DNA of 6,798 nucleotides from Alphaproteobacteria bacterium (lineage in GTDB: Bacteria > Pseudomonadota > Alphaproteobacteria > Rhizobiales > Hyphomicrobiaceae): contig JAJRRE010000183.1 in the NCBI GenBank assembly GCA_024279745.1, positions 1 through 6,798 of the forward strand. Direction: 5' to 3'. Below, in pieces: positions 1 to 6,326 of this stretch. The position numbers and the translations under genes are program-made. Every line of letters begins with the position of its first letter. Within the stretch, counting starts at the first letter, position 1. Below the pieces are notes generated by a model. It saw nothing but the letters and a program-made list of their open reading frames with translations, had not been told where the DNA came from and did not search any database.

Positions 1-10
1 ACCGGGGAAT

Positions 11-607
11 GTGGCGGGATCAATAGTGGCAGGTAACACAAAATCTCACGGTCTGTGGACGCTGCCCAATGCGGTCTCTTATTTGCGCATTGTTGTTGCC
101 GCGCCGGTCATATTGCTCCTTGTGCAGAAAGATCCGGCTGCACTGTGGCTCGCGGTCGCCATCATGATTTTTGCCGAATTTACGGATTTTCTTGATGGCT
201 ATTTGGCCCGCCGGACCGGCCAGGTGTCCAATGTCGGCAAAATTCTCGATCCGATGGCCGACAGCCTCTACCGTATTGCGGTATTTACGGCCTTTGTCGC
301 CAATCACTGGATGCCCCTGTGGATGGTGCTTATCGTCCTGGGACGAGATGTCGGCGTCTCTTATCTGCGGGTCATCGCAGAGCAGAAAATTGGTACCATG
401 GGTGCGCGCCAAAGTGGCAAATGGAAAGCGGTCGCGCAAGGTGCTGCACAGTTTTCCGTGGTGATCGCCTATGCGCATTACGGATCGGTGCTGCCGTATG
501 AGGTCGAATGGATGGCTTACGCAATCTTGGCCCTGGCCACTGCGGTCACCGCGTACTCTTTTGCTGACTATTTTTTCGCCGTCTATAAAGGCGTGAAGAA
601 GCTTTGA
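11..607 (+). CDS. CDP-alcohol phosphatidyltransferase family protein (PgsA-like)
   Basis: This is an integral membrane enzyme of phospholipid synthesis. The family transfers a phosphatidyl group from a CDP-linked lipid to an alcohol acceptor. The signature D-x2-D-G-x2-A-R-x8-G-x3-D-x3-D is complete, with D59, D62, G63, A66, R67, G76, D80 and D84 (metal and CDP binding). An N-terminal LPN...LR stretch (residues 18-26), several hydrophobic segments and a late SGKWK motif (135-139) resemble PgsA, and 198 aa fits that family. After D84 the sequence reads SLYR, where PgsA usually has a lysine (ADK), so the acceptor may not be glycerol-3-phosphate. The start is uncertain. GTG at 11 has no clear ribosome binding site, the frame is open to the left edge, and an in-frame GTG at 26 has a GGCGGGA stretch 6 nt upstream. 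The family is secure; the substrate is not. Confidence 0.88.
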   Translation: MAGSIVAGNTKSHGLWTLPNAVSYLRIVVAAPVILLLVQKDPAALWLAVAIMIFAEFTDFLDGYLARRTGQVSNVGKILDPMADSLYRIAVFTAFVANHWMPLWMVLIVLGRDVGVSYLRVIAEQKIGTMGARQSGKWKAVAQGAAQFSVVIAYAHYGSVLPYEVEWMAYAILALATAVTAYSFADYFFAVYKGVKKL

Positions 608-612
608 ACGCG

Positions 613-648
613 GATTTTCTGGCGCATGTCTGATTTTCTGAAGCATGT
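613..648. repeat. Imperfect 19-bp tandem duplication between convergent genes
   Basis: GATTTTCTGgcGCATGT (613-629) is followed with a 19-nt period by GATTTTCTGaaGCATGT (632-648), so 15 of 17 bases match. It lies in the 79-nt gap between the phosphatidyltransferase stop and the yjgR stop. A 10-bp palindrome, TTTGATCAAA (654-663), follows it. I see no classical hairpin-plus-T-run terminator here, and any role is unknown. Confidence 0.7.
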
Positions 649-686
649 TCGGCTTTGATCAAATCACTTCGGTAAATTCGGGTCCT

Positions 687-2210
687 CTAACGCCGGCCGC
701 CGGTGAGGATTTTGATAAGCGTGCGGCCAATGCCGCTGGCGATGGAGCGCATCAGTGATTTGGTGAACGCCTCGCCGACACCCTGGCGGCGGGATTTGCC
801 GCCGCCCAAAATGCTGCCCCAGCCGGAACTGGCTTTTTCGGCCTCTTCCTCCTCGCGCAACGCCTCTTCTTCGGCTGCTGCATCGGCTTTTTCGGCGCGC
901 TGCTGCAACATTTCAGCTGCTGATTCGCGCTCAATTCGATCTTCATATTTGCCATAAAGCGGGCTGTCCTGGATCAGGGATTTGCGCTCAGCTGCCGTCG
1001 CCGGTCCGAGACGCGAGCCGGGCGGGCGGATCAGCGTGCGCTCAACCATGCTCGGCTCGCCTTTTTCCAACAAGAAAGAAACCAGCGCTTCGCCGACTTT
1101 CAAATCCATAATGGCTTTTTCGGTGTCGATATCCGGGTTCTGGCGGAAGGTGGTGGCGGCGGCACGCACGGCTTTTTGTTCGCGCGGGGTAAAGGCGCGC
1201 AGGGCGTGCTGGATGCGATTGCCCAGCTGTGAGGAGACCGTATCGGGCACATCAAGCGGGTTTTGCGTGACGTAATAAATGCCAACGCCCTTGGAGCGGA
1301 TAAGGCGCGTGACCTGCTCGATCTTGGTCAGCAGCGGTTTCGGCGCTTCATCGAACAGCAAATGCGCTTCATCAAAGAAGAACACCAGCTTGGGTTTTTC
1401 CGGATCGCCAACTTCAGGTAATTCGTCATATAGCGTCGATAACATCCAAAGCAGAAAAGTCGCGTAGAGACGCGGCGAGTTCATTAATTTCTCGGCCGCC
1501 AGAATATTGATAATGCCGCGGCCTTTATGGTCCGTGCGCAAAAAGTCCATCACGTTCAGTGCCGGTTCGCCAAAAAACTCATTGGCGCCCTGCTCTTCCA
1601 ACACAAGCAAGCGGCGCTGAATGGCGCCGACAGAGCTCTTGGCGACATTGCCGTAGCGGGTGCGGATTTCCTTGGAGCGGTCGGAAATATTGAGGACCAT
1701 GGCGCGCAGATCCGGCAGATCGATGATCTCCAGCCCCTCGTCCTTGGCGACTTTAAAGACGATGTTGAGAATGCCTTCTTGCACCTCATTGACGTCGAGC
1801 AACCGCGACAACAGCAGCGCCCCCATGCCTGAGACCGTTGTGCGGATCGGGTGGCCTTCAACGCCGTCTTCGCTTTTCAGATCCCAGAACACGACCGGGT
1901 TATCGTGATACTCATAATCGGTCAGGCCGATGGTCGCGGCGCGTTTTTCCAAAAAGTCCTTCTTGACGCCGGTCAGCCCGATGCCCGACAGATCGGACTT
2001 GATATCGGCGGCAAAAACCGGCACGCCCTGCCTGGAAAAGCCCTCCGCCAGAATTTGCAGCGAGACCGTCTTGCCGGTACCCGTGGCGCCGGTGATCAGT
2101 CCATGACGGTTGGCCAGGCCAAGGCGTAGATATTCCGGCTTGTCGCTGCGGCCAACGAAGATTGTTCCATCTTCGGATATTTGATCGCCAATGACGGACT
2201 GATCGCTCAT
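687..2210 (-). CDS. yjgR: YjgR/DUF853 family HerA-type ATPase
   Basis: This is a 507-aa P-loop ATPase of the HerA/FtsK fold, family DUF853 (E. coli YjgR, about 500 aa). Its cellular role is not established. Walker A is GATGTGKT at 41-48. Walker B with the catalytic glutamate is FFFDEAH at 277-283. A sensor-like YYVTQNPLDVPDTV lies at 312-325, and LRAFTPREQKAV at 337-348 may supply the arginine finger. The C-terminus (about 428-461) is a charged, Ala/Glu-rich probable coiled coil, followed by a Gly/Arg-rich tail. An open frame continues 39 codons upstream to 2327, but I chose ATG 2210 because GGAG sits 7 nt upstream (2218-2221) and MSDQSVIGDQI is where family-like sequence begins. The protein should be cytosolic: there is no signal peptide and no membrane segment. 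It is convergent with the phosphatidyltransferase and divergent from mutA, so it is probably its own transcription unit. Confidence 0.93.
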   Translation of the reverse strand: MSDQSVIGDQISEDGTIFVGRSDKPEYLRLGLANRHGLITGATGTGKTVSLQILAEGFSRQGVPVFAADIKSDLSGIGLTGVKKDFLEKRAATIGLTDYEYHDNPVVFWDLKSEDGVEGHPIRTTVSGMGALLLSRLLDVNEVQEGILNIVFKVAKDEGLEIIDLPDLRAMVLNISDRSKEIRTRYGNVAKSSVGAIQRRLLVLEEQGANEFFGEPALNVMDFLRTDHKGRGIINILAAEKLMNSPRLYATFLLWMLSTLYDELPEVGDPEKPKLVFFFDEAHLLFDEAPKPLLTKIEQVTRLIRSKGVGIYYVTQNPLDVPDTVSSQLGNRIQHALRAFTPREQKAVRAAATTFRQNPDIDTEKAIMDLKVGEALVSFLLEKGEPSMVERTLIRPPGSRLGPATAAERKSLIQDSPLYGKYEDRIERESAAEMLQQRAEKADAAAEEEALREEEEAEKASSGWGSILGGGKSRRQGVGEAFTKSLMRSIASGIGRTLIKILTGGRR

Positions 2211-2555
2211 AATTTTGCTCCAGATCGGAGGCGGGCGGCGATAGCAGGTTCGCCGCCGCGACTCACTTTGTTTCTGCGTTAGTGTTCTATTGCCATGCGC
2301 GCGCCATTTTGCAAAGCGCAGTTGCATTGCCTACTTGGGGATAAGCTGCGCGATATCACCTATTTCGCGGAGCTGCCGTGGAGCCGCCGGGGGAGAGTTG
2401 AGGGTAATGCTTGGCGGCGGCGGGGGCGCCGAGCGGCTTAGCGCCTTACGACAAATGCCTGATTTCGCATGTGCAGCATTCGCGCTATGGTGGCGGTGCA
2501 TTGTGGTGCAGGTGGTGGCAGTTAGCACCGGTTCAAAGGCGGTTGGGATAAATTC
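2211..2555. other. Divergent yjgR/mutA intergenic region with no convincing gene
   Basis: These 345 nt must hold promoters for both divergent genes, but I could not place a good -35/-10 pair. Contents: a TTTGCAAA palindrome near 2308; a G-rich purine stretch around 2388-2426; a possible short hairpin with GGCGC at 2425-2429 pairing with GCGCC at 2441-2445; and a GG-rich run around 2486-2519. The frames open across it lack ribosome binding sites and family-like sequence. I looked for a cobalamin riboswitch, which would suit a B12-dependent enzyme, and saw no recognisable B12 box. Confidence 0.6.
2308..2328. promoter_or_regulatory. Candidate short-chain acyl-CoA regulator (PccR/RamB-type) binding site
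   Basis: A perfect 8-bp palindrome TTTGCAAA (2308-2315) is followed after 5 nt by GTTGCATT (2321-2328), which matches it at 5 of 8 positions. The ScfR-family regulators PccR (propionyl-CoA carboxylase control in Rhodobacter) and RamB recognise tandem TTTGCAAA-like boxes; as I recall the PccR site, the spacer is 4 nt, one shorter than here. The position, about 230 nt upstream of the methylmalonyl-CoA mutase small-subunit gene, fits the pathway. The second half is degenerate and no regulator gene is in the window, so this is a candidate only. Confidence 0.4.
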
Positions 2556-4451
2556 ATGGCAAAGTTGTCTTTGGCGGAAGGGTTTGACGACGCAGGACAC
2601 GAGGCGTGGCTGGCCTTGGTCGACAAGGTTCTAAAAGGGGCGAAGTTTGAAAAACGCCTACTCAGCAAAACCGATGATGATCTTACCATCGCGCCTTTAT
2701 ATACCCGCGGCACACAGCCTGAAGCGCGCGCAATTGGTTCGGCAGTACCCGCGCCGCATCAGCGGGAACAGGCGGGCAGTTGGCAGATTTGCCAGGAGCA
2801 TGGCGGGGCTGATCCAGGGGCCGTGAACAAAGCGGTTCTGCAAGATCTGGCTGGCGGGGTTCAAGGCATAACATTGCGGCTTGCCGCGCCTGGACAGGCT
2901 GGATTGCCGGTCGAGCCAGCGGCCATGGTCGCAGCTCTGAGCGATGTTGATCTGTCGATTTGCCCGATCACCGTGAACGCAGGCGAGAATTTTGGTGCCG
3001 CGGCGGCCTATTTGCTTGGCGGTTGGGCGCGCCAGAAAATTGCCCTTGAAAGGCGGTGCGGCGGTTTTAACGCTGATCCGATTGGCACATTGGCGGCCAC
3101 CGGCGGGCTGGGACAGCCGCTGCAAACGGCGCTTGCTGCTGCCGCTGCACTGGTTGCCAAAACCCAGGACCTTCCCGGTGTCACTGCCCTGATTGCCGAC
3201 GGGCGGCCCTATCATAATGGCGGCGCGAGCGAGGCGCAGGAACTGGCGGCGATGTTGGCGACATTGGTAGCCTATTTGCGCAGCTGTGAGAACGCTGGGC
3301 TATCGCCGACCAAAGCTTTGCCGAAAATCACCATCGGTTTGGCGGCGGATCAGGACCAGTTTCTGACCATTGCAAAACTGCGCGCGGCGCGGCTGCTGAC
3401 GGCGCGCCTTGGCGCGGCAATTGAGGAGGGTGGGCAAACGGCGTTAAGTGCTCAGGCCGGGCAGATGAAGATTGCCGCCACAACGTCTTTGCGCATGATG
3501 ACGCGGCGCGATCCGTGGGTGAATATGCTGCGCACTACTATTGCCTGCGCTGGCGCGGCGATGGGCGGCGCCGATGCTATAACGGTGTTGCCGTTCACCG
3601 CAGCGCTTGGCCAGCCCGACGCGTTTTCCCGCCGCCTGGCATGTAATACGCAGATTGTTTTGCAAGAAGAAAGCGGTCTCGGCCGCGTCGCCGATCCGGC
3701 CGCTGGATCGTGGTATGTGGAGCAATTGACAACTGATCTGGCACGTAAAGCCTGGGAGGTATTCCAACAGATTGAAGCGCGCGGCGGGATGGCGGCAGCG
3801 CTCAAGGACGGCTTTGTGCAAGGCATGATCGGTAAGACCGCAACGCGGCGCGAGGCACAGTTCGCGGTGGGCAAAAGGGCCCTGACCGGCGTCACGGCTT
3901 TTGCCAGGCTGGGCACGGATGACGTTACGGTTTCGCAATTTGAACCGGCGCCAGCCATAGCCATGGCAGGCAGCAAGGTGGCGGCGCTGGGGCTATGGCG
4001 CATGGCGGCTCCCTATGAGACCTTGCGGGACCTGGCCGATCAAATTGAGAAAAACACTGGCAAGCCACCACAGATTTTTCTGGCCAATCTGGGAGATCGG
4101 GCCGCGTTTTCCAGCCGCGCCAATTGGGCAACGGACTTCTTTGCGAGCGGCGGTATCAAGGCGCTGTCAAATGACGGTTTTACCAATTCAGCCGATGTCG
4201 GCGCCGCGTTCGCAGCCACTGGCGCTGAGGCGGTTTGTCTATGTTCCAGCGATGTGGGCTACGGCGAACTTGGCGAGGCGGCAGCGTCTTTATTGAAAAC
4301 GGCAGGGGCCAGGGCGGTCTATGTGGCTGGACGCGGCGGTGAGTTGGAAGCGCCGTTGCGCGCTGCGGGTGTTGACGAGTTTATCCATGTCGGTTGCGAC
4401 CGTGTTGACGTGCTAAACCGCTTGCTTGCGCGGCTAGGAGCCCAAATCTGA
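2556..4451 (+). CDS. mutA: Methylmalonyl-CoA mutase small (beta) subunit
   Basis: This is the non-catalytic subunit of the cytosolic adenosylcobalamin enzyme that interconverts (R)-methylmalonyl-CoA and succinyl-CoA; it pairs with MutB (6323 onward). At 631 aa it is close to other bacterial MutA proteins. A mutase-like TIM barrel fills about 40-470, with the family block FSRRLACNTQIVLQEESGLG and following DPAAGSWYVEQ at about 357-390. A flavodoxin-like B12-type domain follows at about 500-631. Consistent with a small subunit, it lacks the DxHxxG cobalamin-ligand motif (the site reads GDRAAFSSR, 513-521) and the substrate-binding TMY..RPWTIRQYAG block; only APLYTRGT (46-53) remains there. The start is ATG 2556 because an in-frame TAG lies at 2523-2525 and no other start codon intervenes. 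The ribosome binding site is weak (GGGA, 7 nt upstream). One oddity is Cys363, where homologues usually carry Arg (ARNTQ). The next gene is convergent, so mutA probably ends its own transcript. Confidence 0.95.
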   Translation: MAKLSLAEGFDDAGHEAWLALVDKVLKGAKFEKRLLSKTDDDLTIAPLYTRGTQPEARAIGSAVPAPHQREQAGSWQICQEHGGADPGAVNKAVLQDLAGGVQGITLRLAAPGQAGLPVEPAAMVAALSDVDLSICPITVNAGENFGAAAAYLLGGWARQKIALERRCGGFNADPIGTLAATGGLGQPLQTALAAAAALVAKTQDLPGVTALIADGRPYHNGGASEAQELAAMLATLVAYLRSCENAGLSPTKALPKITIGLAADQDQFLTIAKLRAARLLTARLGAAIEEGGQTALSAQAGQMKIAATTSLRMMTRRDPWVNMLRTTIACAGAAMGGADAITVLPFTAALGQPDAFSRRLACNTQIVLQEESGLGRVADPAAGSWYVEQLTTDLARKAWEVFQQIEARGGMAAALKDGFVQGMIGKTATRREAQFAVGKRALTGVTAFARLGTDDVTVSQFEPAPAIAMAGSKVAALGLWRMAAPYETLRDLADQIEKNTGKPPQIFLANLGDRAAFSSRANWATDFFASGGIKALSNDGFTNSADVGAAFAATGAEAVCLCSSDVGYGELGEAAASLLKTAGARAVYVAGRGGELEAPLRAAGVDEFIHVGCDRVDVLNRLLARLGAQI

Positions 4452-4465
4452 ATGGGCTGTTGGGC
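4439..4465 (+). terminator. Weak hairpin at the mutA 3' end
   Basis: AGCCCA (4439-4444) can pair with TGGGCT (4453-4458) around an 8-nt loop that contains the mutA stop. GCCCA can alternatively pair with TGGGC at 4461-4465, just before AAATTTTGTT. The stem is only 5-6 bp and the T-run is short and interrupted, so this may be a weak terminator or chance. Confidence 0.25.
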
Positions 4466-4480
4466 AAATTTTGTTAACAT

Positions 4481-4500
4481 CAGATCAGATCAGATCAAAT
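4481..4500. repeat. CAGAT pentanucleotide microsatellite
   Basis: Three perfect copies of CAGAT (4481-4495) plus one variant, CAAAT (4496-4500), contain three GATC sites 5 bp apart. The DUF817 stop codon, on the minus strand, is the TCA at 4495-4497 within the last units. The repeat fills the end of the 43-nt gap between convergent mutA and DUF817. Copy-number changes would mostly fall downstream of the stop and should not alter either protein. Confidence 0.85.
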
Positions 4501-5493
4501 TGAAGCAGCTTCGGCGGCTTCGGCGGCGGCGGTTTTCTTTTTTGCCCGATAAGTGACAATGCCGTGCACCCAGGCAACCAGCGTGTAAGACAGCATCATC
4601 AATAAAAGCCAGCTGCCAAGCTTGCCAAGGGACACCATCTGCCAGCCCGCCTTCTGGTTGGGATAGACCCAGGCGCGGGCGAATGTGGCGATATTTTCCG
4701 CCGACCAGATGAATAACGCGACCAGAAACAGACCGAGCGCCAGCGGCATCATCCGGTGTTCGACCCAGATGCGGTAATGGACCAAGCTGCGCCCGAACAA
4801 AACAGCCGCAATGGCAAACAAACCAAGGCGCAAATCCGGGCCGTAATGGTGGGTGAAGAAATTGATATAAATCCCGATGCTCAGCAGCGCCAACATCCAA
4901 AGGGGCGGATGATTTGTGAAGCGAAAGTCAAACAGCCGCCAGACCCGCGCAATATAGGAGCCGACTGCGGCATACATAAAGCCTGAAAACAACGGCACTC
5001 CGGCAATGCGCAATAAGCTTGGCTCGGGATAGACCCAGGAGCCCATGGCGGTTTTGAATATCTCCATCACCGTGCCGACAATGTGGAAAATCAAAATGAC
5101 TTTGGCTTCTTCCCAGGTTTCAAGCCCGAAGGCGAGCATGGCAAGTTGGATGCAAACAGCCGCGATCACCAAAAAATCATAGCGCGCCAGAGGAAATCCA
5201 AACACAGCCGCATCGGCTGGATAAAACAGATGGGTAGCAATCAACAGCCCGAGCAACAGCCCGCCGAACAAACAGGCCCAGGCCTGTTTGATCCCGAAGC
5301 GAATGAACTCATAAACGAACAGCGACCAGCGCGCCCGCCGCGCCCAACGAGCAATGACGGCCTCGCGCTTGATGAAGCGCGCAAGCAGCGGATAGCGCGC
5401 CGCCATTGATGGCAGATTGTTCTGTCCGCCGTTTGCTGGCCGGCTGTTCCCGCGCGAGATCGTTGACGCCCGGTTATCATCAGTGTTGTTCAT
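4495..5493 (-). CDS. DUF817 family multi-pass membrane protein
   Basis: This is a predicted inner-membrane protein of 332 aa and unknown function. About eight hydrophobic segments are visible, near residues 71-90, 107-124, 131-147, 165-183, 198-213, 221-240, 249-268 and 291-311. The N-terminal 55 residues are polar and then Arg-rich; the C-terminus is Lys then Ala/Glu-rich. Conserved-looking polar blocks lie in or beside the membrane: ETWEEAK (125-131), EIFKTAMGSWVYPE (144-157), VPLFSGFMYAAVGSYI (166-181), NFFTHH (211-216) and a block at 263-280 beginning WSAEN. I assign DUF817 from these blocks. E-x8-WVYP occurs twice at identical spacing (E144 and E266), suggesting an internal repeat. I chose ATG 5493; the longer open frame to 5601 adds sequence unlike a membrane-protein N-terminus. 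The ribosome binding site is poor. The gene is convergent with mutA and divergent from GFA. Confidence 0.85.
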   Translation of the reverse strand: MNNTDDNRASTISRGNSRPANGGQNNLPSMAARYPLLARFIKREAVIARWARRARWSLFVYEFIRFGIKQAWACLFGGLLLGLLIATHLFYPADAAVFGFPLARYDFLVIAAVCIQLAMLAFGLETWEEAKVILIFHIVGTVMEIFKTAMGSWVYPEPSLLRIAGVPLFSGFMYAAVGSYIARVWRLFDFRFTNHPPLWMLALLSIGIYINFFTHHYGPDLRLGLFAIAAVLFGRSLVHYRIWVEHRMMPLALGLFLVALFIWSAENIATFARAWVYPNQKAGWQMVSLGKLGSWLLLMMLSYTLVAWVHGIVTYRAKKKTAAAEAAEAASI

Positions 5494-5765
5494 TGTTGGT
5501 TTGATCTTTTCAAGGGATGCCCGACTATAGTGTAAGGCAGGCCAATAGTGGTTGTTCGGTGGAACTGTGATAAATTTCCAGATAACTACAGAATATTTCA
5601 ATCAAGGGCGCCCAGCCCGTGCCTGCAAAATACCAGGCGATTGCCAGCCTGGGGCATCAGATCGGCGCATCAGGGCGATTTTGAGGATATTTGCGTAGAA
5701 AATGTTGCAAGATTGTTCGGTGAACATCAGGCGCCAATTGCCAGTTAACTTTAGGAACCAATAGA
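5494..5765. promoter_or_regulatory. Divergent DUF817/GFA promoter region with paired inverted repeats
   Basis: This 272-nt spacer carries two related elements. TTGTTCGGTGGAAC (5552-5565) contains GTTC-N4-GAAC and lies about 60 nt upstream of the DUF817 start. TTGTTCGGTGAAC (5713-5725) sits inside the palindrome TGTTC-GGT-GAACA (5714-5726), about 40 nt upstream of the GFA start. A TATAGT on the minus strand (5524-5529) could be a DUF817 -10 box, though its -35 is poor. A further inverted repeat, CCAGGC (5633-5638) with GCCTGG (5647-5652), lies in the middle without a T-run. The symmetric placement suggests operator sites for one regulator, which is not in the window. A short open frame at 5548-5748 shows no coding character. 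Confidence 0.5.
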
Positions 5766-6221
5766 ATGAGCGATAAAAGTCCAATAATGGGCGGTTGCCA
5801 GTGCGGCGCGCTTCGCCATGCACTTCCTGCGGCGCCAACGGGGGGCGGGATCTGCCATTGCAGCATGTGCCAGAAGGCGACCGGCGGCCCCTTTGCAGCA
5901 TTTGCCGGTGTACCGGCTGAGGCCTTCGCCTGGACCAAAGGGACGCCGGGCACATTTAAGTCTTCCCATATGGGTAGGCGGGATTTTTGCCGCGATTGCG
6001 GGACGTCTATTGGGTTTCGCGGCGCTGGAGGGGCGCGTGTGACGGTTCATATCGGCACGCTGGATGAGCCGGACAAGGTCAAGGTCGAACGCCAGATTGG
6101 CACGGAAGGGCGCCTGCACTGGGTCGGCCACCTAGCCGATCTACCCGGCAAAACAACGCAAGAAGACAGCGGCGCCGACTATTTCGCCAAGGTTGATGCC
6201 AGCCGCGCCAAGATTGACTAA
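5766..6221 (+). CDS. GFA/CENP-V family zinc-binding protein
   Basis: This is a 151-aa cytosolic protein of the glutathione-dependent formaldehyde-activating (GFA) fold. The zinc ligand pattern is intact: GCQCG (C11, C13), CHCSMC (C30, C32, C35) and FCRDCGT (C75, C78). These give the usual seven cysteines binding two zinc ions. The founding member was described as binding S-hydroxymethylglutathione, but most members, including this short form, have no proven activity, so no substrate is claimed. The start at ATG 5766 is supported by AGGA at 5753-5756, 9 nt upstream, and by the short leader before GGCQCG. It is divergent from DUF817 and lies 101 nt before mutB on the same strand, so read-through into mutB is possible. 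Its presence between mutA and mutB is unusual. Confidence 0.92.
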   Translation: MSDKSPIMGGCQCGALRHALPAAPTGGGICHCSMCQKATGGPFAAFAGVPAEAFAWTKGTPGTFKSSHMGRRDFCRDCGTSIGFRGAGGARVTVHIGTLDEPDKVKVERQIGTEGRLHWVGHLADLPGKTTQEDSGADYFAKVDASRAKID

Positions 6222-6290
6222 ATATACCAAGGCTGGAGCAATTGTGCTATTCAAGGATCCCAAGTTTGATCGGTAAAAAGGTGGTTTGAT

Positions 6291-6326
6291 ATGTCAACGG
6301 CTGAGACGATAGGAGACGCTGAATGA
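6291..6326 (+). CDS. Putative 11-codon leader ORF overlapping the mutB start
   Basis: ATG 6291 opens an 11-codon frame (MSTAETIGDAE) ending at TGA 6324-6326. It has a good ribosome binding site, AAGGTGG at 6278-6284, 6 nt upstream. Its stop overlaps the mutB start in the arrangement ATGA, which is typical of translational coupling. The mutB ribosome binding site lies inside it. The peptide has no run of a single amino acid and no recognisable family. It could be a real leader peptide that tunes mutB translation, or a chance frame; a frame this short cannot be judged from one sequence. Confidence 0.35.
   Translation: MSTAETIGDAE
6311..6316 (+). promoter_or_regulatory. mutB ribosome binding site
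   Basis: AGGAGA lies 6 nt before ATG 6323 and fixes the mutB start, in agreement with the family-like N-terminus MRAIPDFATIPFD. It is a near-consensus Shine-Dalgarno and looks stronger than that of mutA. Confidence 0.8.

Noticed and set aside
687..712. GC hairpin at the yjgR 3' end
   Set aside because: The GCCGGC-type symmetry is within Gly/Arg codons and has no following T-run on the minus strand.
2211..2327. N-terminal extension of the YjgR protein
   Set aside because: The added 39 residues are Arg-rich and unlike the family, while ATG 2210 has a GGAG at correct spacing.
2211..2555. Cobalamin riboswitch upstream of mutA
   Set aside because: The long GC-rich leader before a B12-dependent enzyme gene invited the idea, but I find no B12-box-like core, and mutases are not commonly under this riboswitch.
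2290..2634. Forward open frame running across the mutA start
   Set aside because: It has no ribosome binding site, its composition follows GC-rich repeats, and it overlaps the well-supported mutA N-terminus in another frame.
3444..4003. Reverse-strand open frames inside mutA
   Set aside because: They are Arg/Cys/Pro-rich, lack family features and lie opposite the conserved mutase barrel.
5552..5565. LexA (SOS) box
   Set aside because: Alphaproteobacterial LexA sites are GTTC-N7-GTTC direct repeats, and the Gram-positive type is GAAC-N4-GTTC; GTTC-N4-GAAC is the opposite orientation.
5494..5601. N-terminal extension of the DUF817 protein
   Set aside because: It would cover the inverted repeat at 5552-5565 and a possible -10 box, and the added 36 residues look non-coding.
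5633..5652. Rho-independent terminator (CCAGGC/GCCTGG hairpin)
   Set aside because: The 6-bp stem has no T-run on either strand and lies in a divergent spacer where no transcript is expected to end.
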